From an uncultured Clostridia bacterium (GTDB lineage Bacteria > Bacillota > Clostridia > TANB77 > CAG-508): a DNA stretch of 20,570 bases. Shown here one piece after another: positions 1-8,251 of the stretch. The stretch covers positions 1-20,570 of the forward strand of contig CALXAQ010000065.1 in NCBI GenBank assembly GCA_944386335.1. Reading direction: 5' to 3'. The first letter of the stretch is position 1; each line of letters opens with the position of its first letter. Position numbers and translations under genes: made by a program. The notes beneath the pieces are model-generated. The model made no database searches and was not told the DNA's origin. It saw only the letters and a list, made by a program, of their open reading frames with translations.

Positions 1-596
1 ACAAAAGTGACGAAGAGCTAATTCAAATCATTAAAGCAGGAGATAAAGAGGCTCTTGACTTTTTAATGACGAAATATAAAGAAATTGTGAATATGAAAGT
101 AAGCAAATATTTTTTAATAGGTGCTGAGAAAGAAGATATTATACAAGAGGGGTTAATTGGTTTATTTAAAGCTGTACAAAGTTATAACCCAGAGAAGCAA
201 AACTCCTTTAAAACTTTTGCAAATATGTGTATTGAAAGGCAATTGATTACAGCAATTAAATCTTCCAACAGGCAGAAGCATATCCCCTTAAATTCTTATT
301 TGTCTTTAAATACGGCTGCTTATGAAGAAGACGAAGATACTTCTTTATTTGATACCTTTAATGCACACCAAGTAGAAGATCCTTTAGATACTATTACAAA
401 AAAAGAATATTATCAAAATGTACAAGAAGCTATTAATGAGAGTTTAAGTGATTTTGAAAAACAAGTTTTAAATCGTTATATACAAGGAGAAAGCTATATA
501 CAAATTGCAGAAAAACTAGATGCTCCTGTAAAATCTATTGATAATGCGATTCAACGTATTAGGAAAAAAGCAATTAAAAAAATAGGGGAAGATTAA
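1..596 (+). CDS. sigH: RNA polymerase sigma factor SigH (sigma-30), 5' end cut by window edge
   Basis: Alternative sigma-70 family factor that in spore-forming Firmicutes directs transition-state and early sporulation transcription. The reading frame is open to the left edge (first full codon at position 3) and its first residues, KSDEELIQIIKAGDKEALDF, match the SigH N-terminus, so the ATG at 66 is internal and the true start lies a few codons outside the window. Region 2 is visible as EDIIQEGLIGLFKAVQSY followed by the conserved RQKHIPLNSYLSL stretch typical of SigH. Region 4 is a helix-turn-helix near the C-terminus (FEKQVLNRYIQGESYIQIAE). About 197 codons are present against roughly 210-220 for the family. 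A tRNA gene begins 18 nt after the stop, probably in the same transcript. Family assignment is firm; the regulon is inferred from relatives. Confidence 0.93.
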   Translation, partial: KSDEELIQIIKAGDKEALDFLMTKYKEIVNMKVSKYFLIGAEKEDIIQEGLIGLFKAVQSYNPEKQNSFKTFANMCIERQLITAIKSSNRQKHIPLNSYLSLNTAAYEEDEDTSLFDTFNAHQVEDPLDTITKKEYYQNVQEAINESLSDFEKQVLNRYIQGESYIQIAEKLDAPVKSIDNAIQRIRKKAIKKIGED

Positions 597-614
597 AACT
601 CCCTATGTTTATAT

Positions 615-690
615 GCTTTCATAGCTCAGTAGGTAGAGTGCTACCTTGGTAAGGTAGAGGTCACGGGTTCAATTCCCGTTGAAAGCTCCA
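615..690 (+). tRNA. tRNA-Thr (anticodon GGU)
   Basis: A complete 76-nt cloverleaf can be folded by eye. The 7-bp acceptor stem pairs GCTTTCA (615-621) with TGAAAGC (680-686), followed by discriminator T and an encoded CCA. The D arm starts GCTCAGTAGGTAGAG. The anticodon stem is CTACC/GGTAG around loop TTGGTAA, giving anticodon GGT, which reads ACC/ACU threonine codons. The T arm is ACGGG TTCAATT CCCGT. It lies 18 nt after sigH with no promoter in between, so it is probably processed from the sigH transcript. As I recall, Clostridia often carry tRNA-Thr after sigH, usually followed by other tRNAs and tuf; here the cluster stops after one tRNA. Confidence 0.97.
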
Positions 691-692
691 AC

Positions 693-712
693 GACGTTTC
701 TGTTCGAACGTC
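693..712 (+). other. Small hairpin just after the tRNA CCA end
   Basis: GACGTT (693-698) pairs with AACGTC (707-712) around an 8-nt loop, starting two bases after the tRNA. There is no T-run, so it is not a terminator by itself. It may help 3' trailer processing of the tRNA precursor, but that is inference. Confidence 0.4.
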
Positions 713-732
713 ATCAAACAGAATTGATACAA

Positions 733-768
733 AATCAATCAGAAGATAAAATCTGGTTGATTTTTTTT
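733..768 (+). terminator. Rho-independent terminator of the sigH-tRNA-Thr unit
   Basis: AATCAATCAGA (733-743) pairs over 11 bp, with one G-T wobble, to TCTGGTTGATT (752-762) around an 8-nt loop, and runs into eight T residues (761-768). It ends the sigH-tRNA transcript. The rest of 691-930 holds only this, the small trailer hairpin and the next promoter; no gene is seen. Confidence 0.85.
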
Positions 769-872
769 GTTGGATAATGAAAACCACCTGTTTTACACAA
801 TGTCAACAACTTAAGAAAATTCAGAAATTTATTCATTTTTTAGTGGTCGTCAAATTTTTTCCGAACAAAACC

Positions 873-901
873 TTGTAAAAGAGAGAAGAAGAGGGTATAA
901 T
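873..901 (+). promoter_or_regulatory. SigA-type promoter for the L,D-transpeptidase/ychF/tyrS run
   Basis: TTGTAA at 873-878 and a consensus TATAAT at 896-901 are separated by exactly 17 bp. Transcription would start near 908, leaving a leader of about 23 nt with an AAAGGAAAG ribosome site before the ATG at 931. It follows the terminator at 733-768, so it starts a new transcription unit. Confidence 0.75.
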
Positions 902-930
902 GGAAAAGAAAAAAATGAAAAGGAAAGATA

Positions 931-2013
931 ATGAGAAAAATAAGAGAAATATGTTGGAAAGATAGAAAAACGAAAATAGTAATTATTACAGGAATAGTAA
1001 GTATTTTATTACTTATAATAATATTTGTTGTTATTGCACTAAATTATCAAAATAATTTAAAAGCTACGCAAGCACAAATATTAATTCAAGAAGAAGCACA
1101 AGAAGAGGTTCCAGGAGAAGAAATTAGTATGGAAGAGATAGAAGAGCAAGCAAATCAGCAGGCACTAGAAGTACAGCAGGGAGAAACACCAGTAAAAGAA
1201 AAACCAAATTCACCAACAAAACAAACTAGTAAAAAGCCATATTATATTAAAGTGAATTATGGAGCACAGGTAGTTACAATTTATGGTTTAGATGAAGAGG
1301 GCAATTATACAAAGCCAGTAAAAGCAATGGTTTGTTCTACAGGAGAATATACACCTACCTCTGGAGTATATAAAATACCAACAAGATGGGAATGGTTACG
1401 TTTACAAGGATATGTATGGGGGCATTATTCTACACAGATAACAGGAAATATTTTGTTTCACTCTGTGCCATATTTGAGAAAAGGAGACCCTGCAAGCTTA
1501 GAATATTGGGAATATGATAAACTAGGAACCTATGCTTCTGCAGGGTGTGTTCGATTGACCGTAGCAGATGCCAAATGGATTTATAATAATTGTGCGAATG
1601 GAACTTATGTAGAATTTTATTCTTCTTCTAATCCAGGACCACTAGGAAAGCCAACAGCAAAGAAGATATCTAATATGCCAGATGAATTAAGAAATTGGGA
1701 TCCTACAGATAGTAATCCAAATAATCCATGGCATACTTATAAAGAAGAGCAAGATCAGTCCAAAGAGCAAGTGAATCAAGAAAATAAAGAAACAGAGACG
1801 AAAAATGAAATAGAGCAAATTACAAATACAGAGAAAACTAACACAGAGATAACAAATACAGAACATAGCAATACGACAACTATAAATGAGCAGATGAATG
1901 AAGAAGTAAGTGATATACAAGAAAATAATGTTATGGTAAATGAACAGCAGGATAAAGATAGACAAAATAGTCAATGGGAAAAAACTAATATACAAGTGAA
2001 TGGAAGCATATAA
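931..2013 (+). CDS. Membrane-anchored L,D-transpeptidase (YkuD domain) with a Glu/Asn/Thr-rich C-terminal tail
   Basis: Predicted cell-wall enzyme that makes 3-3 crosslinks or attaches molecules to peptidoglycan, acting outside the membrane. A basic N-terminus precedes one transmembrane helix (about residues 15-37), then an acidic Glu/Gln-rich linker (54-90). The YkuD domain spans about 104-230 and carries the family signature: H177 in LFHSVPY and the catalytic cysteine C206 in SAGCVRLT (family pattern HGC-R or AGC-R). After residue about 265 comes a roughly 95-residue low-complexity tail rich in E, N, T and Q, with degenerate ITNTE-like repeats. The tail has no LPXTG motif and no recognisable wall-binding domain. 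The gene has its own promoter at 873-901. ychF follows 16 nt after the stop, its ribosome site directly abutting this stop codon. The fold and catalytic residues are clear; the exact crosslink made is unknown. Confidence 0.9.
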   Translation: MRKIREICWKDRKTKIVIITGIVSILLLIIIFVVIALNYQNNLKATQAQILIQEEAQEEVPGEEISMEEIEEQANQQALEVQQGETPVKEKPNSPTKQTSKKPYYIKVNYGAQVVTIYGLDEEGNYTKPVKAMVCSTGEYTPTSGVYKIPTRWEWLRLQGYVWGHYSTQITGNILFHSVPYLRKGDPASLEYWEYDKLGTYASAGCVRLTVADAKWIYNNCANGTYVEFYSSSNPGPLGKPTAKKISNMPDELRNWDPTDSNPNNPWHTYKEEQDQSKEQVNQENKETETKNEIEQITNTEKTNTEITNTEHSNTTTINEQMNEEVSDIQENNVMVNEQQDKDRQNSQWEKTNIQVNGSI

Positions 2014-2029
2014 AAGGAGGAACAACAAA

Positions 2030-3121
2030 ATGAAAATAGGAATTGTAGGACTTCCAAACGTAGGAAAGTCAACTTTATTTAATAGTATTACCAATGCTGG
2101 AGCAGAGTGTGCTAATTATCCTTTTTGTACCATAGAACCAAATGTAGGTGTGGTACCAGTGCCAGATGAGAGATTAGATGTATTAACACAAATGTATCAC
2201 CCAGAGAAAACCACACATGCTATTATAGAATTTGTAGATATTGCGGGATTAGTAAAGGGAGCTAGCAAAGGAGAAGGACTAGGAAATAAGTTTTTATCCC
2301 ATATTAGAGAAGTAGATGCGATTGCTCATGTGGTAAGATGTTTTGAAGATTCTAATATTGTACATGTGGATGGTAGTATAGACCCATTAAGAGATATAGA
2401 AACCATCAATTTAGAACTTATTTTTTCAGACATGGAATTGGTAGAAAAAAGATTAGAAGCCGCTAAGAAAAAATTAAAAGCAGATAGAAAATATCAATTA
2501 GAAATAGATGTGTTAGAGAAAATTAAAAAAGTATTAGCAGAAGGAAAATGTGCAAGAACGCTTTCTCTAAACGAAGAAGAAAAAGAAACCATTAAAGATT
2601 TATATTTATTAACAGCAAAACCAGTTCTATATATTGCCAATGTATCAGAAAGCCAGTTAGAAAATGTAGAAGCAGATAGCATGGTACAAAAAGTAGAAGA
2701 ATATGCGAAAACAGAAAATGCAAAAGTAATTCCTTTATGCGTAAAAATAGAAGAAGAATTATCTACCCTAGACGGAGAAGATAAAAAAGAAATGTTAGAA
2801 GCAATAGGACTAAAAGAATCTGGCTTAGATAAAGTCATTAAAACAAGTTATGATTTATTAGGTCTAATGAGCTTTTTAACAGCAGGAGAGCCAGAAGTAA
2901 GAGCATGGACCATCAAAAAAGGAACAAAAGCACCAGAAGCAGCAGGAAAAATCCACTCTGATATTCAAAGAGGCTTTATTAGAGCAGAAGTAGTTTCTTA
3001 TAATGATTTAGTAAAAGAAGGCTCTATGGTAGCCTGCAAAGAAAAAGGATTAGTGCGTTCAGAAGGAAAAGACTACATTATGCAAGATGGAGATATTGTT
3101 TTATTTAGATTTAATGTATAG
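2030..3121 (+). CDS. ychF: Redox-regulated ATPase YchF (Obg-family, OLA1-like)
   Basis: P-loop NTPase of the TRAFAC/Obg group that binds ATP rather than GTP and associates with ribosomes. The start is the ATG at 2030, 10 nt after a strong AAAGGAGG (2013-2020), giving MKIGIVGLPNVGKSTLF; the upstream in-frame ATG at 2000 lies inside the preceding gene and lacks such a site. The product is 363 residues, the usual length. Motifs: Walker A GLPNVGKS (7-14), switch region TIEPN (34-38), G3 DIAG (70-73), and NVSE (204-207) in place of NKxD, which marks the ATP-preferring YchF subgroup. The C-terminal TGS domain is recognisable from FLTAGEPEVRAWTIKKGTKA onward. It probably shares the transcript with the L,D-transpeptidase, without an obvious functional link. 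Confidence 0.96.
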   Translation: MKIGIVGLPNVGKSTLFNSITNAGAECANYPFCTIEPNVGVVPVPDERLDVLTQMYHPEKTTHAIIEFVDIAGLVKGASKGEGLGNKFLSHIREVDAIAHVVRCFEDSNIVHVDGSIDPLRDIETINLELIFSDMELVEKRLEAAKKKLKADRKYQLEIDVLEKIKKVLAEGKCARTLSLNEEEKETIKDLYLLTAKPVLYIANVSESQLENVEADSMVQKVEEYAKTENAKVIPLCVKIEEELSTLDGEDKKEMLEAIGLKESGLDKVIKTSYDLLGLMSFLTAGEPEVRAWTIKKGTKAPEAAGKIHSDIQRGFIRAEVVSYNDLVKEGSMVACKEKGLVRSEGKDYIMQDGDIVLFRFNV

Positions 3122-3139
3122 AAAATATAAGGGGAACAG

Positions 3140-4681
3140 ATGAAAAAGAAAGAAAAATATCAAAAATACCTATTTCTGATTTTAGTGGTATTAGGAATAG
3201 CAGTAAGAATTTATGAATTTCCAACAGCCATTAGAGAAATGAATAGTGATGAAATTATGACAGCTGTGAATGCCGTATCCATTGCACAAACAGGAAAAGA
3301 TATTGGTGGAATTTCTTTTCCTGTGTATTTGCAAGGTTGGGGAGGACAGAGTGTTATATTACTATATCTTATGGTGATAAGTGTTAAAATTTTAGGAAAT
3401 ACCTTGCTTGCGGTAAGACTACCAATGCTAATAGTAAGCATTTTAGGAATGATAATTTGCTATGATTTAACGAAAAGAATTACCAAAAATAAAACGATAG
3501 GATTCATAGCACTTGGCTTAGTGGCAATTTCGCCATGGCACATATTACAATCCATTTGGTCACTAGATTGTAATATGTTTCCACACTTCTTTTTATTTGC
3601 TACAGATATTTTTGTAATAGCTCTGCAAAAGAAAAAGAAATCTATTTTGTGCTTGTCTATGATTTTTTACGCCATCGCTTTGTATGGTTATGGACTTGCC
3701 ATCTATTTTGTACCTTTGTTCTTATTAGCCATAGCAATTTATTTGTACAAGACAAAGCAAATCTCTTTTAAACAAATTTTACTTTGTGGAACAATTTTTA
3801 TTTTGATAAGCATGCCTTTGGTTACCATGTTTGCTATTAATGGTCTGCAAATAAAAGAAAGTATACAAATAGGGCCTATTACCATTCCTTATTATGATAG
3901 TTTATCTAGGACAAAAGACATGCTATTTTTCTCAGAAAGCTTCTTGGAACAGCTAGGAGAAAACATTGCCTCCACCATAAAACTACTTGTAAAGCAGGAA
4001 GATGGAGGAGAGTGGAATACACCAAAACCATTTGGAACTATTGGCTATATGACGATGATTTTCTCTTTAATAGGAATTGTAATAGAGTGGAAAAATAGGA
4101 AGAAACAAGAAGATATAGACAAAAAAACAAGTACATTTTTATTGCAAGTTTGGCTTTTACTTAGTATCGTTATTGGCATAGTCATTAATGAAGTAAATGT
4201 CAATCGTTTGAACATTATCTGGTATCCGCTCATGATGGTAGCAGCTATTGGTATGTATCGTATTTATGAGAAAATAAAGTACAAAAAAACCTATATAAGT
4301 TGTTTACTTACATTTTATATTCTGCTATTTATTGGCTTTATGATTTATTTCTATGGAACTTACACACAAGTAGTAGAAAACTCAGGTTGCTTTTCTAGAG
4401 GATTTTATAGGGCACTACAATATGCGGAAAATGAGGAAGAAACACAAGTACTCTATGATAACATTAAAAATGATGGATGCTTAGCTCTTTATATACGATT
4501 TAGAAATGATACAAGCAAACAGTATCAAGAAATAAGAGAGGAAGAAGACTTAAAAGAAAAAATACAGCATCTAGAAGAAAATCAGCTATTAATTGTGGAT
4601 ACAGAATTTAAGCAGTACGATGGTTTAGAACAAGGAGAAAAAATAGGAGACTTTGTAGTAATGAAAGGAGAGCAACTATGA
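3140..4681 (+). CDS. GT39/PMT-like membrane glycosyltransferase (GT-C fold)
   Basis: Multi-pass membrane protein of 513 residues resembling dolichyl-phosphate-mannose protein mannosyltransferases and ArnT, which use a lipid-linked sugar donor on the outer face of the membrane. An N-terminal helix (about 10-24) leads into the first external loop with the acidic motif NSDE (35-38), where this superfamily has its catalytic Asp/Glu. About ten further hydrophobic helices follow to residue about 420, then a soluble C-terminal part of about 90 residues. The start is ATG 3140 after GGGGAAC, 18 nt behind ychF. Its stop overlaps an ATGA at 4678, but the better tyrS start is at 4726. No lipid-sugar synthase or polysaccharide locus is nearby, so donor and acceptor are unknown. 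Class assignment is good; substrate is open. Confidence 0.78.
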   Translation: MKKKEKYQKYLFLILVVLGIAVRIYEFPTAIREMNSDEIMTAVNAVSIAQTGKDIGGISFPVYLQGWGGQSVILLYLMVISVKILGNTLLAVRLPMLIVSILGMIICYDLTKRITKNKTIGFIALGLVAISPWHILQSIWSLDCNMFPHFFLFATDIFVIALQKKKKSILCLSMIFYAIALYGYGLAIYFVPLFLLAIAIYLYKTKQISFKQILLCGTIFILISMPLVTMFAINGLQIKESIQIGPITIPYYDSLSRTKDMLFFSESFLEQLGENIASTIKLLVKQEDGGEWNTPKPFGTIGYMTMIFSLIGIVIEWKNRKKQEDIDKKTSTFLLQVWLLLSIVIGIVINEVNVNRLNIIWYPLMMVAAIGMYRIYEKIKYKKTYISCLLTFYILLFIGFMIYFYGTYTQVVENSGCFSRGFYRALQYAENEEETQVLYDNIKNDGCLALYIRFRNDTSKQYQEIREEEDLKEKIQHLEENQLLIVDTEFKQYDGLEQGEKIGDFVVMKGEQL

Positions 4682-4725
4682 CAGAGAAAGAAAAAAATTT
4701 GTATTATAAAAAAGGAGGAAGAAAG

Positions 4726-5982
4726 ATGACATTAGTAGAAGATTTAAAATGGAGGGGTCTAATCAAAGATATTTCTAGTCCAGCTTTAGAAGAAAAACTA
4801 AACAAAGGAGGATTAACTTTTTATATTGGAACAGATCCTACAGCAGATAGCCTTCATGTGGGGCATTTGTCTAGCTTTTTAATCTCTAAAAGATTAAAAG
4901 AGGCAGGGCATACTCCGATTTTGCTAGTAGGGGGAGGGACAGGAATGATAGGAGATCCAAGACCTACTACAGAAAGAGCAATGATTTCTAAAGAAGAAGT
5001 GACAAAAAACTTTGAAGGACTAAAGGCACAAGTAGAAAAACTATTTGGATTCGAAGTAGTAAACAATTATGATTGGCATAAAGATATCCATGTATTAGAT
5101 TTCTTAAGAGATTATGGAAAATATTTTAATATTAACTACATGTTAGATAAGGATATTATTAGAAGAAGATTAGATACAGGCATTACTTATACAGAATTTT
5201 CTTACATGATTTTGCAAGCATTAGATTTTAAATATTTGCATGAGCATAAAAATGTAGATTTGCAATGTGCGGGTTCAGACCAGTGGGGAAATATTACAGC
5301 AGGAATTGACCTAATTAGGAAAGCAACAGGAGATGAAGTGTATGGTTTTACAATGCCACTAGTAACCGATTCACAAGGAAAGAAGTTTGGAAAGAGTGAA
5401 GGAAATGCTCTATGGTTAGATAAAGAAAGAACATCTAGCTACCAGTTATATCAATTCTTTGTTAATGTAGAAGATTGTATGGTAATTGATTACTTGAAAA
5501 TTTATACATTCCTATCTAAAGAAGAAATAGAAAGCTTAGAACAGAGCAATAATGAACATCCAGAGTTAAGAGAGGCACATAAAGCACTTGCAAGAGAAAT
5601 TATTACATTTTTACATGGAAAAGAAGAATATGAAAGAGCAGTTAATCTTGCAGATCATTTATTCCATAATAAGTTTCAAGATTTATCAAAAAAAGATATT
5701 GAAGATTTATTTGGAAGTGAAGAGAAAAAAATGGTAGAAGAAGGAACTACTATAATAGAGGCATTAGTAAATGTGGGAGCAGCAAGTAGTAAAAGAGAAG
5801 CAAGAGAATTTGTTGTCAATGGAGCAGTATCTGTTAATGGAGAAAAAGTAACAGACCCTAATGAAATACTAACAGAAAAGCATTTCATAGAAAGAACTTA
5901 TATTATCATAAAAAGAGGAAAGAAAAATTACTATATAGGGGTGTCCCAAAAATGGCAGATAAACAAGAATGGGAAGAATTAG
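4726..5982 (+). CDS. tyrS: Tyrosyl-tRNA synthetase
   Basis: Class I aminoacyl-tRNA synthetase charging tRNA-Tyr. The chosen ATG at 4726 follows a strong AAAGGAGGA (4711-4719) and gives MTLVEDLKWRG, the normal family N-terminus; the in-frame ATG at 4678 would add 16 unrelated residues and overlap the glycosyltransferase stop. The product is 418 residues. Visible motifs are the HIGH-type HVGH (44-47), the tyrosine-binding region with CAGSDQWGN (181-189), and KFGKS (220-224, KMSKS equivalent). A C-terminal S4 RNA-binding domain (about 350-408) includes AASSKREAREFVVNGAVSVN. The last residues after RGKKNYYIGVSQ form a lysine/asparagine tail encoded in the 31-nt overlap with the next gene. I see no T-box leader upstream, unlike many Firmicute tyrS genes; expression probably comes from the upstream promoter. 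Confidence 0.97.
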   Translation: MTLVEDLKWRGLIKDISSPALEEKLNKGGLTFYIGTDPTADSLHVGHLSSFLISKRLKEAGHTPILLVGGGTGMIGDPRPTTERAMISKEEVTKNFEGLKAQVEKLFGFEVVNNYDWHKDIHVLDFLRDYGKYFNINYMLDKDIIRRRLDTGITYTEFSYMILQALDFKYLHEHKNVDLQCAGSDQWGNITAGIDLIRKATGDEVYGFTMPLVTDSQGKKFGKSEGNALWLDKERTSSYQLYQFFVNVEDCMVIDYLKIYTFLSKEEIESLEQSNNEHPELREAHKALAREIITFLHGKEEYERAVNLADHLFHNKFQDLSKKDIEDLFGSEEKKMVEEGTTIIEALVNVGAASSKREAREFVVNGAVSVNGEKVTDPNEILTEKHFIERTYIIIKRGKKNYYIGVSQKWQINKNGKN

Positions 5983-7091
5983 AAAAATGGTATAGAGATA
6001 AGCAAGAGAAAAATAAAGAAAGATATGGTTTTGATAATAGCATTTTGGAGGAAAAGAAACCAATAAAAGAAAATATAAAAACAACAGTATACTCTGTTGT
6101 GAAAATGAAAAGTATAGTATGGATTATTTTAGTAGCACTTTGTTTTGTTTTTATGGCTTTCATCCTTAGTAGACTATATTTTACTACCTATAAAACTGAA
6201 GAGCAAAGAGTGATAGAAACTGCAAAAAGTTTATATCAAGTAGATTGTAGCATTATACAGAAAGAATCCTTAGCAGAAGAAAAGAACAAATATACTTTGC
6301 AAGTAAATAAGCATCCAGATATCATATTCAAGTGTGTAAAAACAGGAGGAGGCTATGCTTTTGACTATGTAGCACGTAAGCATCGTCAATATTTTGAAAA
6401 GTGGCAAAGTGATAAGAAAAAAGAATTTGTAGTAGAAGAAGGAACTACCACAGATGGATTGTTGGATTATAGAACTTATATACCAATAACAGTACAGGAT
6501 TTTTATGATATAGAAAATAAAATTAGAGATATAGGTGAATTTGTAAAAGAAGCAGGAGAAAATTATTCCCCATTTTGGAATGTATATTTAGCATATGAAA
6601 ATAGTAGAATTTATCCGTATACAGGGATGCCTTCTCAAGTTAATTTAGAAGAAGCTATAGAAGAAAGTAAAAGAACTTTTATGAATTGGGCAATGAAGCA
6701 AGAACCAGAGAAAGTGCGAGTACTTTATTCTACAGAAATAATAAATGCATACTGGCAACCAACTACGTTAAAGGTAGTTCTTAATGGAAAAAATTTATTT
6801 GATTCTAGTGCTGCAGTGCAAATGTATTATGCAAAAGAGAAAGGATATACTCTTCAATTATATACAGACTTTGTAAAGGAAATTGAAGGTGTAGAAATTC
6901 TTAGTAGAACGGAAATTATGCCTATAGAATTTACTTATGAAGGGAATACTTACAAAATAACAAATCAAAATACAGATTTAGAAAAACATCGATTAAATTA
7001 TGTTTTAACGATGGAAGAATTAAAACAATTATTTCATGCTGAAATTAAATTAGATAAAGAAAAAGAAGAAGCACTAATAACAATACAATAA
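5952..7091 (+). CDS. Unknown single-pass membrane protein, overlapping tyrS
   Basis: I do not recognise this 379-residue protein. A charged N-terminal segment (1-50, rich in K, E and aromatic residues) precedes one transmembrane helix (about 52-74, IVWIILVALCFVFMAFIL). About 300 soluble residues follow, probably outside the cell because the N-terminal side is strongly charged (N-in, C-out). No catalytic motif or repeat is evident; the mixture of K/E with many Tyr and Ile suggests a folded alpha/beta domain. The ATG at 5952 lies 31 nt inside the end of tyrS, after a GGGGTG site (5938-5943), so it is probably translationally coupled to tyrS. Only an AT-rich 106-nt gap follows, without a terminator. 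The long frame with neighbour-like composition supports a real gene; function unknown. Confidence 0.8.
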   Translation: MADKQEWEELEKWYRDKQEKNKERYGFDNSILEEKKPIKENIKTTVYSVVKMKSIVWIILVALCFVFMAFILSRLYFTTYKTEEQRVIETAKSLYQVDCSIIQKESLAEEKNKYTLQVNKHPDIIFKCVKTGGGYAFDYVARKHRQYFEKWQSDKKKEFVVEEGTTTDGLLDYRTYIPITVQDFYDIENKIRDIGEFVKEAGENYSPFWNVYLAYENSRIYPYTGMPSQVNLEEAIEESKRTFMNWAMKQEPEKVRVLYSTEIINAYWQPTTLKVVLNGKNLFDSSAAVQMYYAKEKGYTLQLYTDFVKEIEGVEILSRTEIMPIEFTYEGNTYKITNQNTDLEKHRLNYVLTMEELKQLFHAEIKLDKEKEEALITIQ

Positions 7092-7197
7092 AAATTTTAA
7101 TAAAATACGTTTACAAGAAAATAAGGAGTATGGTAGGATAAAATAAAGGGAAAGATAAAAGAAAATAATATAAGAAAAACAAAAGGAGAAAATATTT

Positions 7198-8178
7198 ATG
7201 CTATTGAATATTCTAGCAATTTTTGTAGGACTAGCCCTACTTATTATAGGAGCAGACACGTTAGTAAAAGGGGCTAGTAATATAGCTAAGAAGTTTCATA
7301 TACCAGAGATTTTAATAGGACTTACCATAGTAGCTATAGGAACATCTATGCCAGAACTCATTATTACAGTTACATCAGCAAAGAAAAGTTCTATTGATTT
7401 AATAGTAGGAAATTCTATAGGGAGCGATTTATGTAATTTATTATTTATATTAGGAATGATGGCTATTATAAGACCAATTCCGATACAAAAAGAAACAAAA
7501 AAAATTCACATTCCAATTGCATTTCTATCTACTGTAATTATCTATGCTATGAGTATAGGTATATTGGGAGGAAAAGAGAATGTGATTCATTCTTTTGATG
7601 GTATTATACTCATTCTTCTTTTTATTGCTTATGTGATATACCCTGTTTTATTAGATAGAAAAAAGATAATAGAAGAGTATAGAAAAGAGATTGAGCAAGA
7701 GACTGCAGAAGAGAAAAAGATAGGGAAAAAAAATGTAATCCTATCTATTTTATTAATGATAGTTGGAATTGTTTTATTAAAAATAGGAGGAGATTTGGTA
7801 GTAGATTATGCCACCATTATTGCTAGAGTATATGGCATAAGTGAAAGGATAATTGGACTTACTATTGTGGCAATAGGAACTGCTCTTCCAGAAATGATAA
7901 CATCTTTAATAGCAGTAATTACAGGAGATGCTGATATAGCAGTAGGAAACTTAATAGGCTCTAGTGTATTAAACTCATTCTTAATTTTAGGAATAGGAGC
8001 AGTTATTACTCCTCTAACGATTTCAGCAGAATTTACAGAAAATTTATTACTTCTTATTTTTTCTACTGCTTTACTTTGGTTGTTTTGTTATTTGCCCAAA
8101 AAAGATATGCTTACAAGACCAAAAGGATTAATTTTAGTTTTAATTTTTAGTTTATACATGATAAAATTATTCGTGTAA
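7198..8178 (+). CDS. Calcium/sodium antiporter, CaCA family (YrbG-like)
   Basis: Inner-membrane cation exchanger of 326 residues with about ten transmembrane helices and the internal duplication of the family. The alpha-1 repeat has GLTIVAIGTSMPE (41-53) and GNSIGSDLCN (71-80). The alpha-2 repeat has GLTIVAIGTALPE (220-232) and GNLIGSSVLN (250-259). The glutamates of the two G-T-x-x-PE motifs bind the transported cation. A charged cytoplasmic loop (about 153-178) separates the halves, as in the family. The second half of each GN-GS motif is less canonical (SDLCN and SSVLN rather than SNIFN). The start is ATG 7198 after AAAAGGAGAAAA. A weak promoter candidate, TTTACA (7110-7115) and TAGGAT (7134-7139), lies in the gap upstream, so own transcription is possible but unproven. 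Confidence 0.9.
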   Translation: MLLNILAIFVGLALLIIGADTLVKGASNIAKKFHIPEILIGLTIVAIGTSMPELIITVTSAKKSSIDLIVGNSIGSDLCNLLFILGMMAIIRPIPIQKETKKIHIPIAFLSTVIIYAMSIGILGGKENVIHSFDGIILILLFIAYVIYPVLLDRKKIIEEYRKEIEQETAEEKKIGKKNVILSILLMIVGIVLLKIGGDLVVDYATIIARVYGISERIIGLTIVAIGTALPEMITSLIAVITGDADIAVGNLIGSSVLNSFLILGIGAVITPLTISAEFTENLLLLIFSTALLWLFCYLPKKDMLTRPKGLILVLIFSLYMIKLFV

Positions 8179-8251
8179 AAAAACATATATTTTTCGCATA
8201 AGAAAACAAAAAAATGGCAATAATGAAAATAAGAAAAGGAGTGAAGAATAT

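Noticed and set aside
701..712. LexA-like or other operator around GTTCGAAC
   Set aside because: The short palindrome is part of the tRNA trailer hairpin, does not match the Gram-positive LexA box, and has no promoter beside it.
1687..2094. 135-codon open frame on the minus strand
   Set aside because: It is antisense to the low-complexity tail of the L,D-transpeptidase; its Ile/Leu/Phe-rich product is what AT-rich antisense DNA gives, and it has no start signal.
4678..4725. Earlier tyrS start overlapping the glycosyltransferase stop
   Set aside because: It would add 16 residues unlike any TyrS N-terminus, while the ATG at 4726 has AAAGGAGG at good spacing.
4560..4725. T-box riboswitch before tyrS
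   Set aside because: The upstream DNA is coding for the glycosyltransferase almost to the tyrS ribosome site; no T-box sequence or antiterminator is seen.
5869..6163. Minus-strand frames across the tyrS/unknown-gene junction
   Set aside because: They are antisense to two well-supported genes, have no ribosome site, and have hydrophobic shadow composition.
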